Assembly (NCBI GenBank): GCA_011037195.1
Contig: JAAEAF010001062.1
Location: 1-64,000 of the forward strand
Direction: 5' to 3'
DNA length: 64,000 nucleotides
DNA from: Triatoma infestans
Taxonomy: Eukaryota > Arthropoda > Insecta > Hemiptera > Reduviidae
Shown here in pieces: positions 1-11,192 of the stretch. The notes under the pieces were generated by a model. The model was not told the DNA's origin. It searched no databases and saw only the letters and a list, made by a program, of their open reading frames with translations. Position numbers and translations under genes: made by a program. The number at the start of each line of letters is the position of its first letter. The stretch's first letter is position 1.

Positions 1-705
1 CACAATATACATGTCAAAGCTTTTACGATATCTTCCATTATTTAACGGTTTATCCTTATCAATCACTAAAAACCCATATTTATCATCCCAACACAGACTG
101 CATAGCTCTCTAAATTTGTTCCAACTCATATCCACGTTAACATGATCATCATAATGTGTTTCAAGTTTAAATCATCCATTTTAAAGGCGATGATTACATT
201 TGCATTATCGCGCAGCATATGTTTCTTGGCGTATGCATAGGTTTGTATTAGGTAGAATGTATCCACATTTTGATGTCTACCTCTGGTGAAGAATTCACTA
301 ATCACATTTTGACTATCTAAACCACAATCATCAAACACTATTACAGAATTAGGTTTAACATCTTGTGGACTAATTATATCGTCCAAACATATCGACACTA
401 TATCTATAATAACCAATTTTGGGAACATGTTTCATCACTTGACTTAAATATTCATATTTTGGTTGATTTAGTGATTTACTATAAATGTATAAATTTTTAA
501 AACGTAAGCCATTCTTTTGAATAAGTAAGGTTAATAACAAATTGGTTTTGCCACAATTACTTGGTCCACATATTAAATAACGAATGATGTTGGGGAAAAG
601 TGCACTATGTCTAAATAAACTTCTTTTTTCCAGGTTTGAATCATTATTTAGAACGGGTAAAACTAGACGCTGTTTCTTCAGTTTCATTATCACATGCGCA
701 TGCAC
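1..705 (-). pseudogene. Packaging ATPase (FtsK/HerA type), element A copy, broken
   Basis: This is the same protein as the intact ATPase at 51596-52303. The N-terminal part (705 down to about 390) keeps the Walker A motif GPSNCGKT. A short extra stretch near 385-400 shifts the frame just before the Walker B region (VIVFDDCG, about 340). A further frameshift near 152 and the window edge remove the rest. By family role it would translocate genomic DNA into capsids. With these breaks it is not expected to work. Confidence 0.85.
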
Positions 706-712
706 GTACTAA

Positions 713-829
713 ACCATATTTCTAGAGGGGGTGTATATATATATATATATATATATAAATTCAAGGAAACATACTAATAGGATTTAGTTCACATTCATAC
801 TCTGTATGTGTGCCACCACCATCATCATC
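713..829. promoter_or_regulatory. Divergent intergenic region between ATPase and BIR gene (A copy)
   Basis: A 117-bp gap separates the minus-strand ATPase from the plus-strand BIR gene. It holds a (TA)n run at about 736-756 that would serve as a TATA-like element in either direction. The element B equivalent at 52304-52415 has a shorter TA run. The promoter role is inferred from the divergent layout. Confidence 0.4.
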
Positions 830-1530
830 ATGCATCCTCTAATAATTGACTTGCAGGGATATCAAAAAAGGAAAAGTTTTGATGATGATGATACGTTTAT
901 TGTTCGTGAGATGGCCATTGCTGACTCAAACTTAAGCATCTTGGGATGTTGGATGTTCAAATTGCCCGACAATGCTAACAACTTATCCAGTACCCTAACC
1001 GATGGTTAATGAAAAATCATTATGGAATTGCACAAGATGATGGTGATTTAGATTACTAACAGTTGCACCCCATTTTACAGAGATGCACTTTAGGTTGTAC
1101 GTATTTGTTTTCTAAAGGATTGGAAAAGTGTTTATTTTTAGAAAAGAAACTGAATAAACCTGTATATGATTTACAAGATTTTGGGTGTCCACCAATAAAA
1201 ACATTGCCCACAGTAAATCATTTTAAGTGTAATTTTCATAATAATACTAAGTTTATTTGTTCACTACAATATGTGTATAGATTGGCCTCTTGGGCAAACA
1301 TTAACAAATTTAAATTAGATCTTTTCAACTCTCAAGCTAGATTAAATACTTTTACTAGATGTAATAATTACAACTGTGTAAGTAGAGATGTGTTAGCTTT
1401 TAATGGATTTGTTTATATTAAGAAAGATACAATAGCATGTGTGTATTGTAATCTTGTATTAGATTTAAATATGGTAACCGATTGTCCTTGTACATTGCAT
1501 AAAAAAAAAGCCCATACTGTTATTATATGA
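830..1530 (+). pseudogene. BIR-domain protein, element A copy, broken
   Basis: The ATG at 830 opens a reading frame that shifts near 915-940 and again near 1000-1060, so it is read in three pieces. The final piece (to 1530) contains a region matching a BIR (inhibitor-of-apoptosis repeat): an R-L-x-T-F entry, an A-F-x-G-F centre, then CVYC, 16 residues and H. The last zinc ligand, Cys in the element B copy, is lost here because of a local change near 1505-1520. It is therefore a decayed copy of the gene at 52416-53126. Confidence 0.6.
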
Positions 1531-1618
1531 AATATATACTTTAACACAAAACTAATGCAATACATCCAACAAGAGATTAGTTGTGTTTGTATTAGCAAGC
1601 TGTTACAATATAAAAGAA

Positions 1619-1945
1619 ATGGAGGAGTGGACTTATGTTACATCACACCCTTTCTACCGGCAATTTCTACAAGATTTCTCCAAAATTACCTTAGGAAAAG
1701 ATGGAGACGAGGCAGTTAAGTTCATGAGAATATACAATCGTATGAAAGAATTGGAAAATTATTCTAAAGAATATATTAGAAAAAGCAAGCATAAACCTTT
1801 CCATTATATAGGTTGTGTTTGGTCAAACCCAAAGTGTAAAGTAGGACCTGACACTTGCATATGTAGCCTTATCGGTCACTCATATTATAATATTATTAGA
1901 GACTTGGATGAAATTTACCATTGTAATTATAAAAACAAAACATAA
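1619..1945 (+). CDS. Small Cys-rich protein of unknown function (A copy, shortened)
   Basis: The predicted start is the ATG at 1619 (MEEWTYV). Compared with the element B copy at 53200-53559 it lacks a few codons in the middle (around 1735) and has a 13-bp loss near 1926 that changes the last residues. The conserved core holds a pattern of closely spaced Cys and His residues (GCVWSNPKCK, DTCICSLIGH), suggesting a small metal-binding fold. I do not recognise the family. It sits directly after the BIR gene in both elements. Confidence 0.5.
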   Translation: MEEWTYVTSHPFYRQFLQDFSKITLGKDGDEAVKFMRIYNRMKELENYSKEYIRKSKHKPFHYIGCVWSNPKCKVGPDTCICSLIGHSYYNIIRDLDEIYHCNYKNKT

Positions 1946-2099
1946 TAAATAATTTATATAGAACTGATTTGTAAGATAAACATAAAATAAACAAGTTTTC
2001 TTTTTGAAATAATTGTTTTATTATGACTACCTTATTACAACAGAATTAAATACATAAAAATATACAAAGTATTGAATATCAAAAAATAATAAAGTCTTT

Positions 2100-2440
2100 A
2101 GCTAGATATTATAAAATGTTTGCCCACGACTTGGAAGCCATCTCGCGGGTCAAAAACATTATTAAAGTCCTTAAAATGTTTCAAGCTAAATATTACACAT
2201 CTTAGCCGCATGTCCTGTATGTCATCTCGCGGCTCAAAAACAATATTACAGTCCTTAGAATGTTTCAAGCTAAATATTACACAACTTAGCCGCATGTCGT
2301 GTATGTCATCTCACGGCTCAAAAAAAATATTAAAGTCCTTAGAATGTTTCTAGCTAATATTATTAACAATCTAAGCCGCAGTGTCGTGTTGTATCATCTC
2401 CCTGCTCAAAACAATATTACAGTGCCTTAGATATTTCTAG
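2100..2440 (+). repeat. Hairpin tandem repeats, ~84-bp period (A, first array)
   Basis: Repeats of about 84 bp each contain an inverted pair AGCCGC...GCGGCT (for example 2204 and 2288, exactly 84 bp apart) followed by a poly-A-rich spacer and AATATTA. The same array occurs in every terminal-repeat copy in the window. Later units degrade into AT-rich sequence. Confidence 0.85.
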
Positions 2441-2786
2441 GTATAATAAAAATATAGAACAAACTCAAAAAATGCAAAAAATTTTATTAAATCATAAAAA
2501 AAATATTTTATTTTTAAAAGTTTTTTTTCTACTTCATTATGCCTTTTTTTGAACAAAAATGAAATTATTTTTTCCCTTGTAATATTGAGGAAGATCGGTT
2601 TTTTCTTTATTTGTTGTCTCCATCACTCAAGTACATCAGCAGGGTTGCTTACAACGACTGTAGCTTATTAGTCCGGAATATCGAACCACCTAAAACTAGT
2701 ACAATGATTACAACAACAAAAACACAAAAACAAATGCTCCTACAACGTACAAAGAACGAGTAGAACATACAGAAAAGTGCACTCAC
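2441..2786. other. AT-rich spacer before the first tandem unit
   Basis: Poly-A/T-rich sequence, a diverged version of the stretches at 7150-7580 and 54041-54330. No coding potential seen. Confidence 0.5.
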
Positions 2787-2810
2787 GCTACACGTAGCAC
2801 ATAACAGTCA

Positions 2811-3170
2811 GGGAGGAGCAGACGAGTTGGCTACACGTAGCACATAACAGTCAGGGAGGAGCAGACGAGAGAGGAGCCAAATGGACGGGTGGAGCAAGCG
2901 AGAGAGGAGCACATTAGGTAGGTGTAGCAAGCGAGAGAGGAGCAAAAAATGTGGAGCACATTAGGGCGGGTGTAGCAAGCGAGAGAGGAGCAGAAAATGT
3001 CGGGAGGAGCACATTAGAGCGGGTGTAGCAAGCGAGAGAGGAGCAAAAAAATGTCGGGAGGAGCGCAAAAGGTAGGGAGGAGCAAATAAGGAGCAAAAAA
3101 ATTGACCGTGAGGAGCAAAAAGTGGTCGGGAGGAGCAGAAAAGGTCGGGAGGAGCCTCGCCCCTCCTGCC
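2811..3170 (+). repeat. GGAGGAGC-rich minisatellite (A1)
   Basis: An irregular array built from GGGAGGAGC, GCGAGAGAGGAGC and GTGTAGCAAGCGAG modules, strongly purine-biased on plus. It ends in a short GC-rich segment around 3140-3215. Open frames across its minus strand are low-complexity translations of the repeat, not genes. Confidence 0.88.
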
Positions 3171-4167
3171 CCACCGCTCCTCTGGCCCAGAAGCCCCATA
3201 AATACACTACTGCAGTGCACTAAGAAGGCTCCGGGCGCTAATGACCATAGATGTTGACGCTCCTTAAATTAACAACAACAAAAAAAAGTAGATAATACGG
3301 TTGCTATATAACAACAATAATCAGTATTTTTCTCAAATTCGGAAAATGTAAGAAAAAAAATAAATATAGAAAAAAAAGTTTTTGTATTCTATTTTTAATT
3401 GATTTTCATCGTGAAGTCAATAACAAAGGTGACATTAAGCGTGAAGGAAATTTAACTAATGTTAAGAAAGTACTTTTCTGGGCAACAGAAAGTACCCTTC
3501 TAGTCAAAAGACAATAAGTAATTTTCTGGGAAACAGAAAGTAGAAAGCACCCTCCTAGGCAGTAGAAAGTTTTTTTCTGGGCAATAGTACTCTACTATAT
3601 TTTCCGGCTGGCTATGAAGAGCAATGAATAAATACAATTGGTAGACGGAAGATATAAGAACAGATATACTAAAAGAACAAACATATGCTCTTTCTTCCCC
3701 CCCCCCGAAGTTAGTAACCCTAGCTTGGTAAATTTTATTATCTGCACGCACCATTTTACATACAATATTACTATTTTACATTACATAATATGATAATAAA
3801 TGATTTGAATGCTAACTAAAGTTTACAATTGAAATATAAAGTTGATATATATATATATATAATCATAAATTTTCTTAACCAATCTGATTCACAATATTAA
3901 CGAATGTCTTCAAATTGTTGCTATATACTGCATGATTCAGGGTAAGACCAGTCCGCTGACTGTGATGGATATAGGTAATAAATATTGCCATTAATTTTGA
4001 GATTCAAGACAGTCATAAACCAAATGGTTACGTCTTGAACTATAGACGAGTTGAATGAACCAAAGGGATATGTGAGCTAAATTAAATCTATTTTGAAGAA
4101 GTAATAGTGTTAAAGTAAATTTTAGTTTAAATAACGGCCAAACAGAGCGGTAGTGAACAGAAGTAAA
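3171..4167. other. AT-rich unit spacer
   Basis: Non-coding stretch with a C run at about 3700-3708 and a TA dinucleotide run at about 3845-3860. Both recur in the other two units. No gene seen. Confidence 0.5.
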
Positions 4168-4395
4168 CGTATGAAAGAATTGGAAAATTATTCTAAAGAA
4201 TATATTAGAAAAAGCAAGCATAAACCTTTCCATTATATAGGTTCTGTTTGGTCAAACCCAAAGTGTAAAGTAGGACCTGACACTTGCATATGTAGCCTTA
4301 TCGGTCACTCATATTATAATATTATTAGAGACTTGGATGAAATTTACCATTGTAATTTTCTTGATGTAATTATAAAAACAAAACATAATAAATAA
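4168..4395 (+). pseudogene. 3' fragment of the Cys-rich gene (A1)
   Basis: Begins mid-gene relative to 53200-53559 and keeps the C-terminal ~75 codons, with Gly-Cys changed to Gly-Ser in the HYIGxVW segment. It has no start of its own. It shows that the unit was copied from inside this gene outward. Confidence 0.8.
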
Positions 4396-4559
4396 TTTAT
4401 ATAGAACTGATTTGTAAGATAAACATAAAATAAACAAGTTTTCTTTTTGAAATAATTGTTTTATTATGACTACCTTATTACAACAGAATTAAATACATAA
4501 AAATATACAAAGTATTGAATATCAAAAAATAATAAAGTCTTTAGCTAGATATTATAAAA

Positions 4560-5040
4560 TGTTTGCCCACGACTTGGAAGCCATCTCGCGGGTCAAAAAC
4601 ATTATTAAAGTCCTTAAAATGTTTCAGGCTAAATATTACACATCTTAGCCGCATGTCCTGTATGTCATCTCGCGGCTCAAAAACAATATTACAGTCCTTA
4701 GAATGTTTCTAGCTAAATATTACACATCTTAGCCGCATGTCGTGTATGTCATCTCACGGCTCAAAAACAATATTAAAGTCCTTAGATGTTTCTAGCTAAA
4801 TATTATAAAATCTTAGCCGCATGTCGTGTGTATCATCTCCCGGCTCAAAAACAATATTACAGTCCTTAGATAGTTTCTAGCTAAATATTATAAAACATAG
4901 CCGCATGCCATCTCCCGGCTCAAAAAAATTTTTTTCTCCTACAAATTTTGACCTTATATTTTCAAGCTAAATATTATAAAACATAGCCGCAGGTCAGGCA
5001 TGTACATCTCGCGGCTCAAAAATATTTTTTTTTCCCTTGG
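4560..5040 (+). repeat. Hairpin tandem repeats (A1)
   Basis: Five to six AGCCG...CGGCT units of ~80 bp, the outer ones with poly-A/T insertions. Paralogous to 2100-2440. Confidence 0.85.
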
Positions 5041-5263
5041 TTAAAAATCAGATGGGGGTCTCATCGTAATTTTGTAGGCGCGCGCCAGACCCCTGCCTTC
5101 GGGCGTAAATTCATAAGTGCCTGAGGCTCAAAAATTTTGGCGCCAGAATCAGCAAATTACATCTACTGCACAATTTCTCAAAAACGAAAAATCGCAAGGA
5201 GCTCAAACTTGGTATTCCGTGTAGGTACTACCACCGCCTCTGATACCAAGGTTTGAGCATGAT

Positions 5264-5815
5264 CTATCGACCGACTTCACTGAATAGTTTTCTCAATTTT
5301 TCCTGATTTTCTTGAAATCGGCTCCAACGATTTTCTTTAGACTTCGTATACCATCTACACAACTGGTCCCTATCGCTTTTATTGAAATTATTTTCCTGAG
5401 AAAATAGATTTTCTGGGGGTGGTGGGGGCAAAATAACATTAGGCTTCCCTATAACATACCACTTCACCATAATCTAAAGGTTATATTAGAAGCATTGCTA
5501 GAAATCTAAATTTGAAGAAAATCAGTTAACCGGAAGTGCGACTTTACGTAATAGGCTTTTTTTTAGATTTGGGCATCTCTTTTCAATGTTAAGATCTCTG
5601 AGAAATCTCTGAATCTGGCAAGTTTCTAGGGAGTATATATCTTCCTCCAACGCCTGGTAGCTACCCAAACGTCCAAATCTTCTCTGGATGATAACATAAG
5701 TATCAATTAGTTGCCGTATTGAAGTCCATTCCATCTCCCAACAGAATCTGCAGGTGCCGCCGTGTTCCTTGCACAGCTTGTTCAGATGTCCTCTGAGTTT
5801 ACAATGCCCCATCAA
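5264..5815 (-). pseudogene. Terminal core with fossil LINE RNase H-tail (A1)
   Basis: The minus strand reads two short open stretches. The second (5815-5522) contains GHCKLRGHLNKL, then CRFC, then LGSYQALEEDIYSL, which resembles the C-terminal region after RNase H in non-LTR retrotransposons (TGH...HL...CRFC...LGS pattern). This is a resemblance by eye. The stretch recurs in every terminal copy, so it seems to be an old insertion now carried as part of the inverted repeat. Confidence 0.45.
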
Positions 5816-6074
5816 AGTAGTTGAAGAGGAAAGTAACGACCACAGGGATAGTATAATAAAATTATCACAGAGATCTGCTTATATTAACTAACGACCTGGG
5901 TATGTACCATTACGTGTACATAAAAAATTTCGAAAGACTAGTTTGAAGGCAGATTTCAGTACATAAGAAAAGGATGATAATATGTAAACGTTGTTTCTAT
6001 CATTGCTATAATGTAGAGAAGTTTCAGTTTCATAAGACGTTTGTATATAGCAAAGACGTTTGTAAAGCAATAAA

Positions 6075-7135
6075 CCAGCAAAAATAGAAGTAACATTTTT
6101 AAAGGAAGATGGATCAGGTCCACCGATAAACGCGCAATTAACTCAAAATGGGTTTGCTTTTCTGTTTGAGGAAATTCATTATGAAATTTGTGGTACAGAG
6201 GTAGATAGAATAAAAAATCCTGGAATCACAAGTACATTAAAAGGATTAGCATCAATGAAACGTAGTAGCATTATTGAAAATGCTGGTTGGATACCACCTC
6301 GGTCTAAAACTTTGGAGCTCATATCAGCTGAAGGCCATTTCAATGTGTGCATTCCCTTACACATGTTGCTAGGTTTTGCAGAAGATTATCAAAAGATAAT
6401 TATAAATGTTAAACAAGAACTTATATTAATTCGATCCAGAAGAGATGACAATTGTTATATTTCAAACAGAGTGGACGGACAGCTCGAAAAAGAAAAATTA
6501 GAATTAACTACGTTGACTTGGATAATTCTCTCTCTGTGCATAAATGATCACAGATTATTATTGCTGAAAAATGTAAAACAAGAAAAAGTTATACCAATAG
6601 CGTTCAGAAGTTGGGAACTGTACGATTATCCTCTACTACCCACCACTCAGAGACAACTGTGGACGGTAAAAACTTCTTCGCAATTGGAAAAACCACGATT
6701 TGTGCTTTTAGGGTTCCAGACTTCTAGAAAAAACAATCCTGAGAATGATTCAAGCAGATTTGAACACTGCAGTTTGACAAATGTTAAGCTTTTCCCAACT
6801 CAAAATCATACCCTTACAGTGACATGAATGTCAACTTTACTAGTAATCAATATAGTATGCTGTATTATATGTACTCAAATTTCCAAAAAAGTTTCTATTC
6901 CGAGTCTTATCCTTCACCTTTACTCTCTTTGGCGGAGTACAGAGACGAGGCTCCGATTATTGTAATCGACTGTTCAAAACAATGTGAATCCATAATAACC
7001 GGTCCTGTAGATGTAAGGCTTGAATTTGAAGCTAGCTCTGCATTCCCTGCTGAAACTACAGCTTACTGCTTGATTATTCACGATAAAATCATTGAATACA
7101 ACCCACTTACAAATATTGTTCGCCGGATGATATAA
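6075..7135 (+). pseudogene. Divergent major capsid protein fragment (A1)
   Basis: The open frame begins without an ATG in a region matching about residue 60 of the major capsid protein at 27754-28982. Shared landmarks are NxFAFLFEEI, ENAG, FNVCIPL, EDYQKIIINVKQE, AFRSWELYDYPLLPTT and, after a frameshift at about 6825, TTAYCLIIHDKIIEYNPL. The residues differ widely from element B's own capsid gene, so this derives from a different Polinton lineage. The N-terminus is missing and a middle segment is shortened after SRRDDN. Confidence 0.78.
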
Positions 7136-7609
7136 ATATTAAAATCATTTTTATTCTTTTTTTATAAATTTGTTTATGTCTAGTAAATAAAATTATAGAA
7201 AAAAAAAATGCAAAAATGTATAAATCATAAAAAAAAATATTTATTTTTAAGTTTTTTTATTATTATGTTTTTTGAAAAATAAAATTTTTTTCTTGTATAA
7301 TTGAGAAGATCTTTTTTTTTTATTTTTTCCCAGTATCAAGATTTGCTTTAAAAAATTATTATTATTCAGGAATAAACACTAAAATGTACAATGATTAAAA
7401 AAAAAAAAAAAATGCTCTAAAAGTAACAAAGAAAGAGTATATAGACAGCAATACTAGTACAGCTCTTCTTTAATTTATACTGTAAGAAATGTGGTAAGTT
7501 AAAAGACTAGTACACTGCTCCTCCGCATATATGTAGTGTAAGAAATGTGGTAAGTTAAAAGGCACAGCTCCTCTCTACATTATTAGCTACACGTAGCACA
7601 TAACAGTCA
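7136..7609. other. AT-rich unit junction
   Basis: Downstream of the capsid fragment lies poly-A/T sequence containing TCTAGTAAATAAAA. The same motif stands at both ends of the element B unit (54041 and 58657), marking it as the unit junction. No gene. Confidence 0.5.
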
Positions 7610-7970
7610 GGGAGGAGCAGACGAGTTGGCTACACGTAGCACATAACAGTCAGGGAGGAGCAGACGAGAGAGGAGCCAAATGGACGGGTGGAGCAAGCGA
7701 GAGAGGAGCACATTAGGTAGGTGTAGCAAGCGAGAGAGGAGCAAAAAATGTGGAGCACATTAGGGCGGGTGTAGCAAGCGAGAGAGGAGCAGAAAATGTC
7801 GGGAGGAGCACATTAGAGCGGGTGTAGCAAGCGAGAGAGGAGCAAAAAAATGTCGGGAGGAGCGCAAAAGGTAGGGAGGAGCAAATAAGGAGCAAAAAAA
7901 TTGACCGTGAGGAGCAAAAAGTGGTCGGGAGGAGCAGAAAAGGTCGGGAGGAGCCTCGCCCCTCCTGCCC
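7610..7970 (+). repeat. GGAGGAGC-rich minisatellite (A2)
   Basis: Essentially identical to 2811-3170. Confidence 0.88.
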
Positions 7971-8968
7971 CACCGCTCCTCTGGCCCAGAAGCCCCATAA
8001 ATACACTACTGCAGTGCACTAAGAAGGCTCCGGGCGCTAATGACCATAGATGTTGACGCTCCTTAAATTAACAACAACAAAAAAAAGTAGATAATACGGT
8101 TGCTATATAACAACAATAATCAGTATTTTTCTCAAATTCGGAAAATGTAAGAAAAAAAATAAATATAGAAAAAAAAGTTTTTGTATTCTATTTTTAATTG
8201 ATTTTCATCGTGAAGTCAATAACAAAGGTGACATTAAGCGTGAAGGAAATTTAACTAATGTTAAGAAAGTACTTTTCTGGGCAACAGAAAGTACCCTTCT
8301 AGTCAAAAGACAATAAGTAATTTTCTGGGAAACAGAAAGTAGAAAGCACCCTCCTAGGCAGTAGAAAGTTTTTTTCTGGGCAATAGTACTCTACTATATT
8401 TTCCGGCTGGCTATGAAGAGCAATGAATAAATACAATTGGTAGACGGAAGATATAAGAACAGATATACTAAAAGAACAAACATATGCTCTTTCTTCCCCC
8501 CCCCCGAAGTTAGTAACCCTAGCTTGGTAAATTTTATTATCTGCACGCACCATTTTACATACAATATTACTATTTTACATTACATAATATGATAATAAAT
8601 GATTTGAATGCTAACTAAAGTTTACAATTGAAATATAAAGTTGATATATATATATATATATAATCATAAATTTTCTTAACCAATCTGATTCACAATATTA
8701 ACGAATGTCTTCAAATTGTTGCTATATACTGCATGATTCAGGGTAAGACCAGTCCGCTGACTGTGATGGATATAGGTAATAAATATTGCCATTAATTTTG
8801 AGATTCAAGACAGTCATAAACCAAATGGTTACGTCTTGAACTATAGACGAGTTGAATGAACCAAAGGGATATGTGAGCTAAATTAAATCTATTTTGAAGA
8901 AGTAATAGTGTTAAAGTAAATTTTAGTTTAAATAACGGCCAAACAGAGCGGTAGTGAACAGAAGTAAA
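7971..8968. other. AT-rich unit spacer (A2)
   Basis: Counterpart of 3171-4167, with the same C run and a slightly longer TA run. Nothing coding. Confidence 0.5.
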
Positions 8969-9196
8969 CGTATGAAAGAATTGGAAAATTATTCTAAAGA
9001 ATATATTAGAAAAAGCAAGCATAAACCTTTCCATTATATAGGTTCTGTTTGGTCAAACCCAAAGTGTAAAGTAGGACCTGACACTTGCATATGTAGCCTT
9101 ATCGGTCACTCATATTATAATATTATTAGAGACTTGGATGAAATTTACCATTGTAATTTTCTTGATGTAATTATGAAAACAAAACATAATAAATAA
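8969..9196 (+). pseudogene. 3' fragment of the Cys-rich gene (A2)
   Basis: Same truncation point and Gly-Ser change as the A1 copy, with one extra Ile-to-Met change near the end. Confidence 0.8.
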
Positions 9197-9359
9197 TTTA
9201 TATAGAACCGATTTGTAAGATAAACATAAAATAAACAAGTTTTCTTTTTGAAATAATTGTTTTATTATGACTACCTTATTACAACAGAATTAAATACATA
9301 AAAATACACAAAGTATTGAATATCAAAAAATATTAAAGTCTTTAGCTAGATATTATAAA

Positions 9360-9840
9360 ATGTTTGCCCACGACTTGGAAGCCATCTCGCGGGTCAAAAA
9401 CATTATTAAAGTCCTTAAAATGTTTCAGGCTAAATATTACACATCTTAGCCGCATGTCCTGTATGTCATCTCGCGGCTCAAAAACAATATTACAGTCCTT
9501 AGAATGTTTCTAGCTAAATATTACACATCTTAGCCGCATGTCGTGTATGTCATCTCACGGCTCAAAAACAATATTAAAGTCCTTAGATGTTTCTAGCTAA
9601 ATATTATAAAATCTTAGCCGCATGTCGTGTGTATCATCTCCCGGCTCAAAAACAATATTACAGTCCTTAGATAGTTTCTAGCTAAATATTATAAAACATA
9701 GCCGCATGCCATCTCCCGGCTCAAAAAAATTTTTTTCTCCTACAAATTTTGACCTTATATTTTCAAGCTAAATATTATAAAACATAGCCGCAGGTCAGGC
9801 ATGTACATCTCGCGGCTCAAAAATATTTTTTTTTCCCCTG
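9360..9840 (+). repeat. Hairpin tandem repeats (A2)
   Basis: Collinear with 4560-5040. Confidence 0.85.
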
Positions 9841-10064
9841 GTTAAAAATCAGATGGGGGTCTCATCGTAATTTTGTAGGCGCGCGCCAGACCCCTGCCTT
9901 CGGGCGTAAATTCATAAGTGCCTGAGGCTCAAAAATTTTGGCGCCAGAATCAGCAAATTACATCTACTGCACAATTTCTCAAAAACGAAAAATCGCAAGG
10001 AGCTCAAACTTGGTATTCCGTGTAGGTACTACCACCGCCTCTGATACCAAGGTTTGAGCAAGAT

Positions 10065-10616
10065 CTATCGACCGACTTCACTGAATAGTTTTCTCAATTT
10101 TTCCTGATTTTCTTGAAATCGGCTCCAACGATTTTCTTTAGACTTCGTATACCATCTACACAACTGGTCCCTATCGCTTTTATTGAAATTATTTTCCTGA
10201 GAAAATAGATTTTCTGGGGGTGGTGGGGGCAAAATAACATTAGGCTTCCCTATAACATACCACTTCACCATAATCTAAAGGTTATATTAGAAGCATTGCT
10301 AGAAATCTAAATCTGAAGAAAATCAGTTAACCGGAAGTGCGACTTTACGTAATAGGCTTTTTTTTAGATTTGGGCATCTCTTTTCAATGTTAAGATCTCT
10401 GAGAAATCTCTGAATCTGGCAAGGTTCTAGGGAGTATATATCTTCCTCCAACGCCTGGTAGCTACCCAAACGTCCAAATCTTCTCTGGATGATAACATAA
10501 GTATCAATTAGTTGCCGTATTGAAGTCCATTCCATCTCCCAACAGAATCTGCAGGTGCCGCCGTGTTCCTTGCACAGCTTGTTCAGATGTCCTCTGAGTT
10601 TACAATGCCCCATCAA
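10065..10616 (-). pseudogene. Terminal core with fossil LINE RNase H-tail (A2)
   Basis: Same arrangement as 5264-5815 with only a few substitutions. Confidence 0.45.
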
Positions 10617-10856
10617 AGTAGTTGAAGAGGAAAGTAACGACCACAGGGATAGTATAATAAAATTATCACAGAGATCTGCTTATATTAACTAACGACCTGG
10701 GTATGTACCATTACGTGTACATAAAAAATTTCGAAAGACTAGTTTGAAGGCAGATTTCAGTACATAAGAAAAGGATGATAATATGTAAACGTTGTTTCTA
10801 TCATTGCTATAATGTAGAGAAGTTTCAGTTTCATAAGACGTTTGTAAAGCAATAAA

Positions 10857-11190
10857 CCAGCAAAAATAGAAGGCAAATTTTTAAAGGAAGATGGATCAGG
10901 TCCACCGATAAACGCGAAATTAACTCAAAATGCGTTTGCTTTTCTGTTTGAGGAAATTCGTTATGAAATTTGTGGTACAGAGGTAGATAGAATAAAAAAT
11001 CCTGGAATCACAAGTACATTAAAAGGATTAGCATCAATGAAACGTAGTAGCATTATTGAAAATGCTGGTTGGATACCACCTCGGTCTAAAACTTTGGAGC
11101 TCGTATCAGTTGAAGGCCATTTCAATGTGTGCATTCCCTTACACATGTTGCTAGGTTTTGCAGAAGATTATCAAAAGATAATTATAAATG
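10857..11190 (+). pseudogene. Divergent major capsid fragment (A2), truncated
   Basis: Matches the first ~330 bp of the A1 fragment and stops after EDYQKIIINV at 11190, where hairpin-repeat sequence begins. The break marks a recombination junction. Confidence 0.78.
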
Positions 11191-11192
11191 TT

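Larger units (their letters stand above)
2787..7585 (+). repeat. Tandem unit A1 (~4.8 kb)
   Basis: The first of two head-to-tail units; most landmarks recur in unit A2 at an offset of 4799-4801 bp and in element B from about 54340. Order inside: G-rich minisatellite, AT-rich spacer, 3' fragment of the Cys-rich gene, hairpin array, terminal core with a LINE RNase H-tail fossil, then a 5'-truncated divergent major capsid gene and an AT-rich tail. Confidence 0.9.
7586..11192 (+). repeat. Tandem unit A2 (truncated)
   Basis: Second copy of the 4.8-kb unit. It is collinear with A1 until 11190, where the capsid fragment is cut off and replaced by another hairpin repeat and terminal core. Confidence 0.9.

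Noticed and set aside
2914..3220. Open frames on the minus strand of the GGAGGAGC array (also 7713-8019, 54439-54745)
   Set aside because: Low-complexity translations of a minisatellite, identical in all copies because the DNA is repeated; no domain.
5264..5470. Pro-rich 68-residue frame (MVKWYVIGK...) as a gene
   Set aside because: Part of the terminal repeat core with no start signal or domain; may be a continuation of the LINE fossil.
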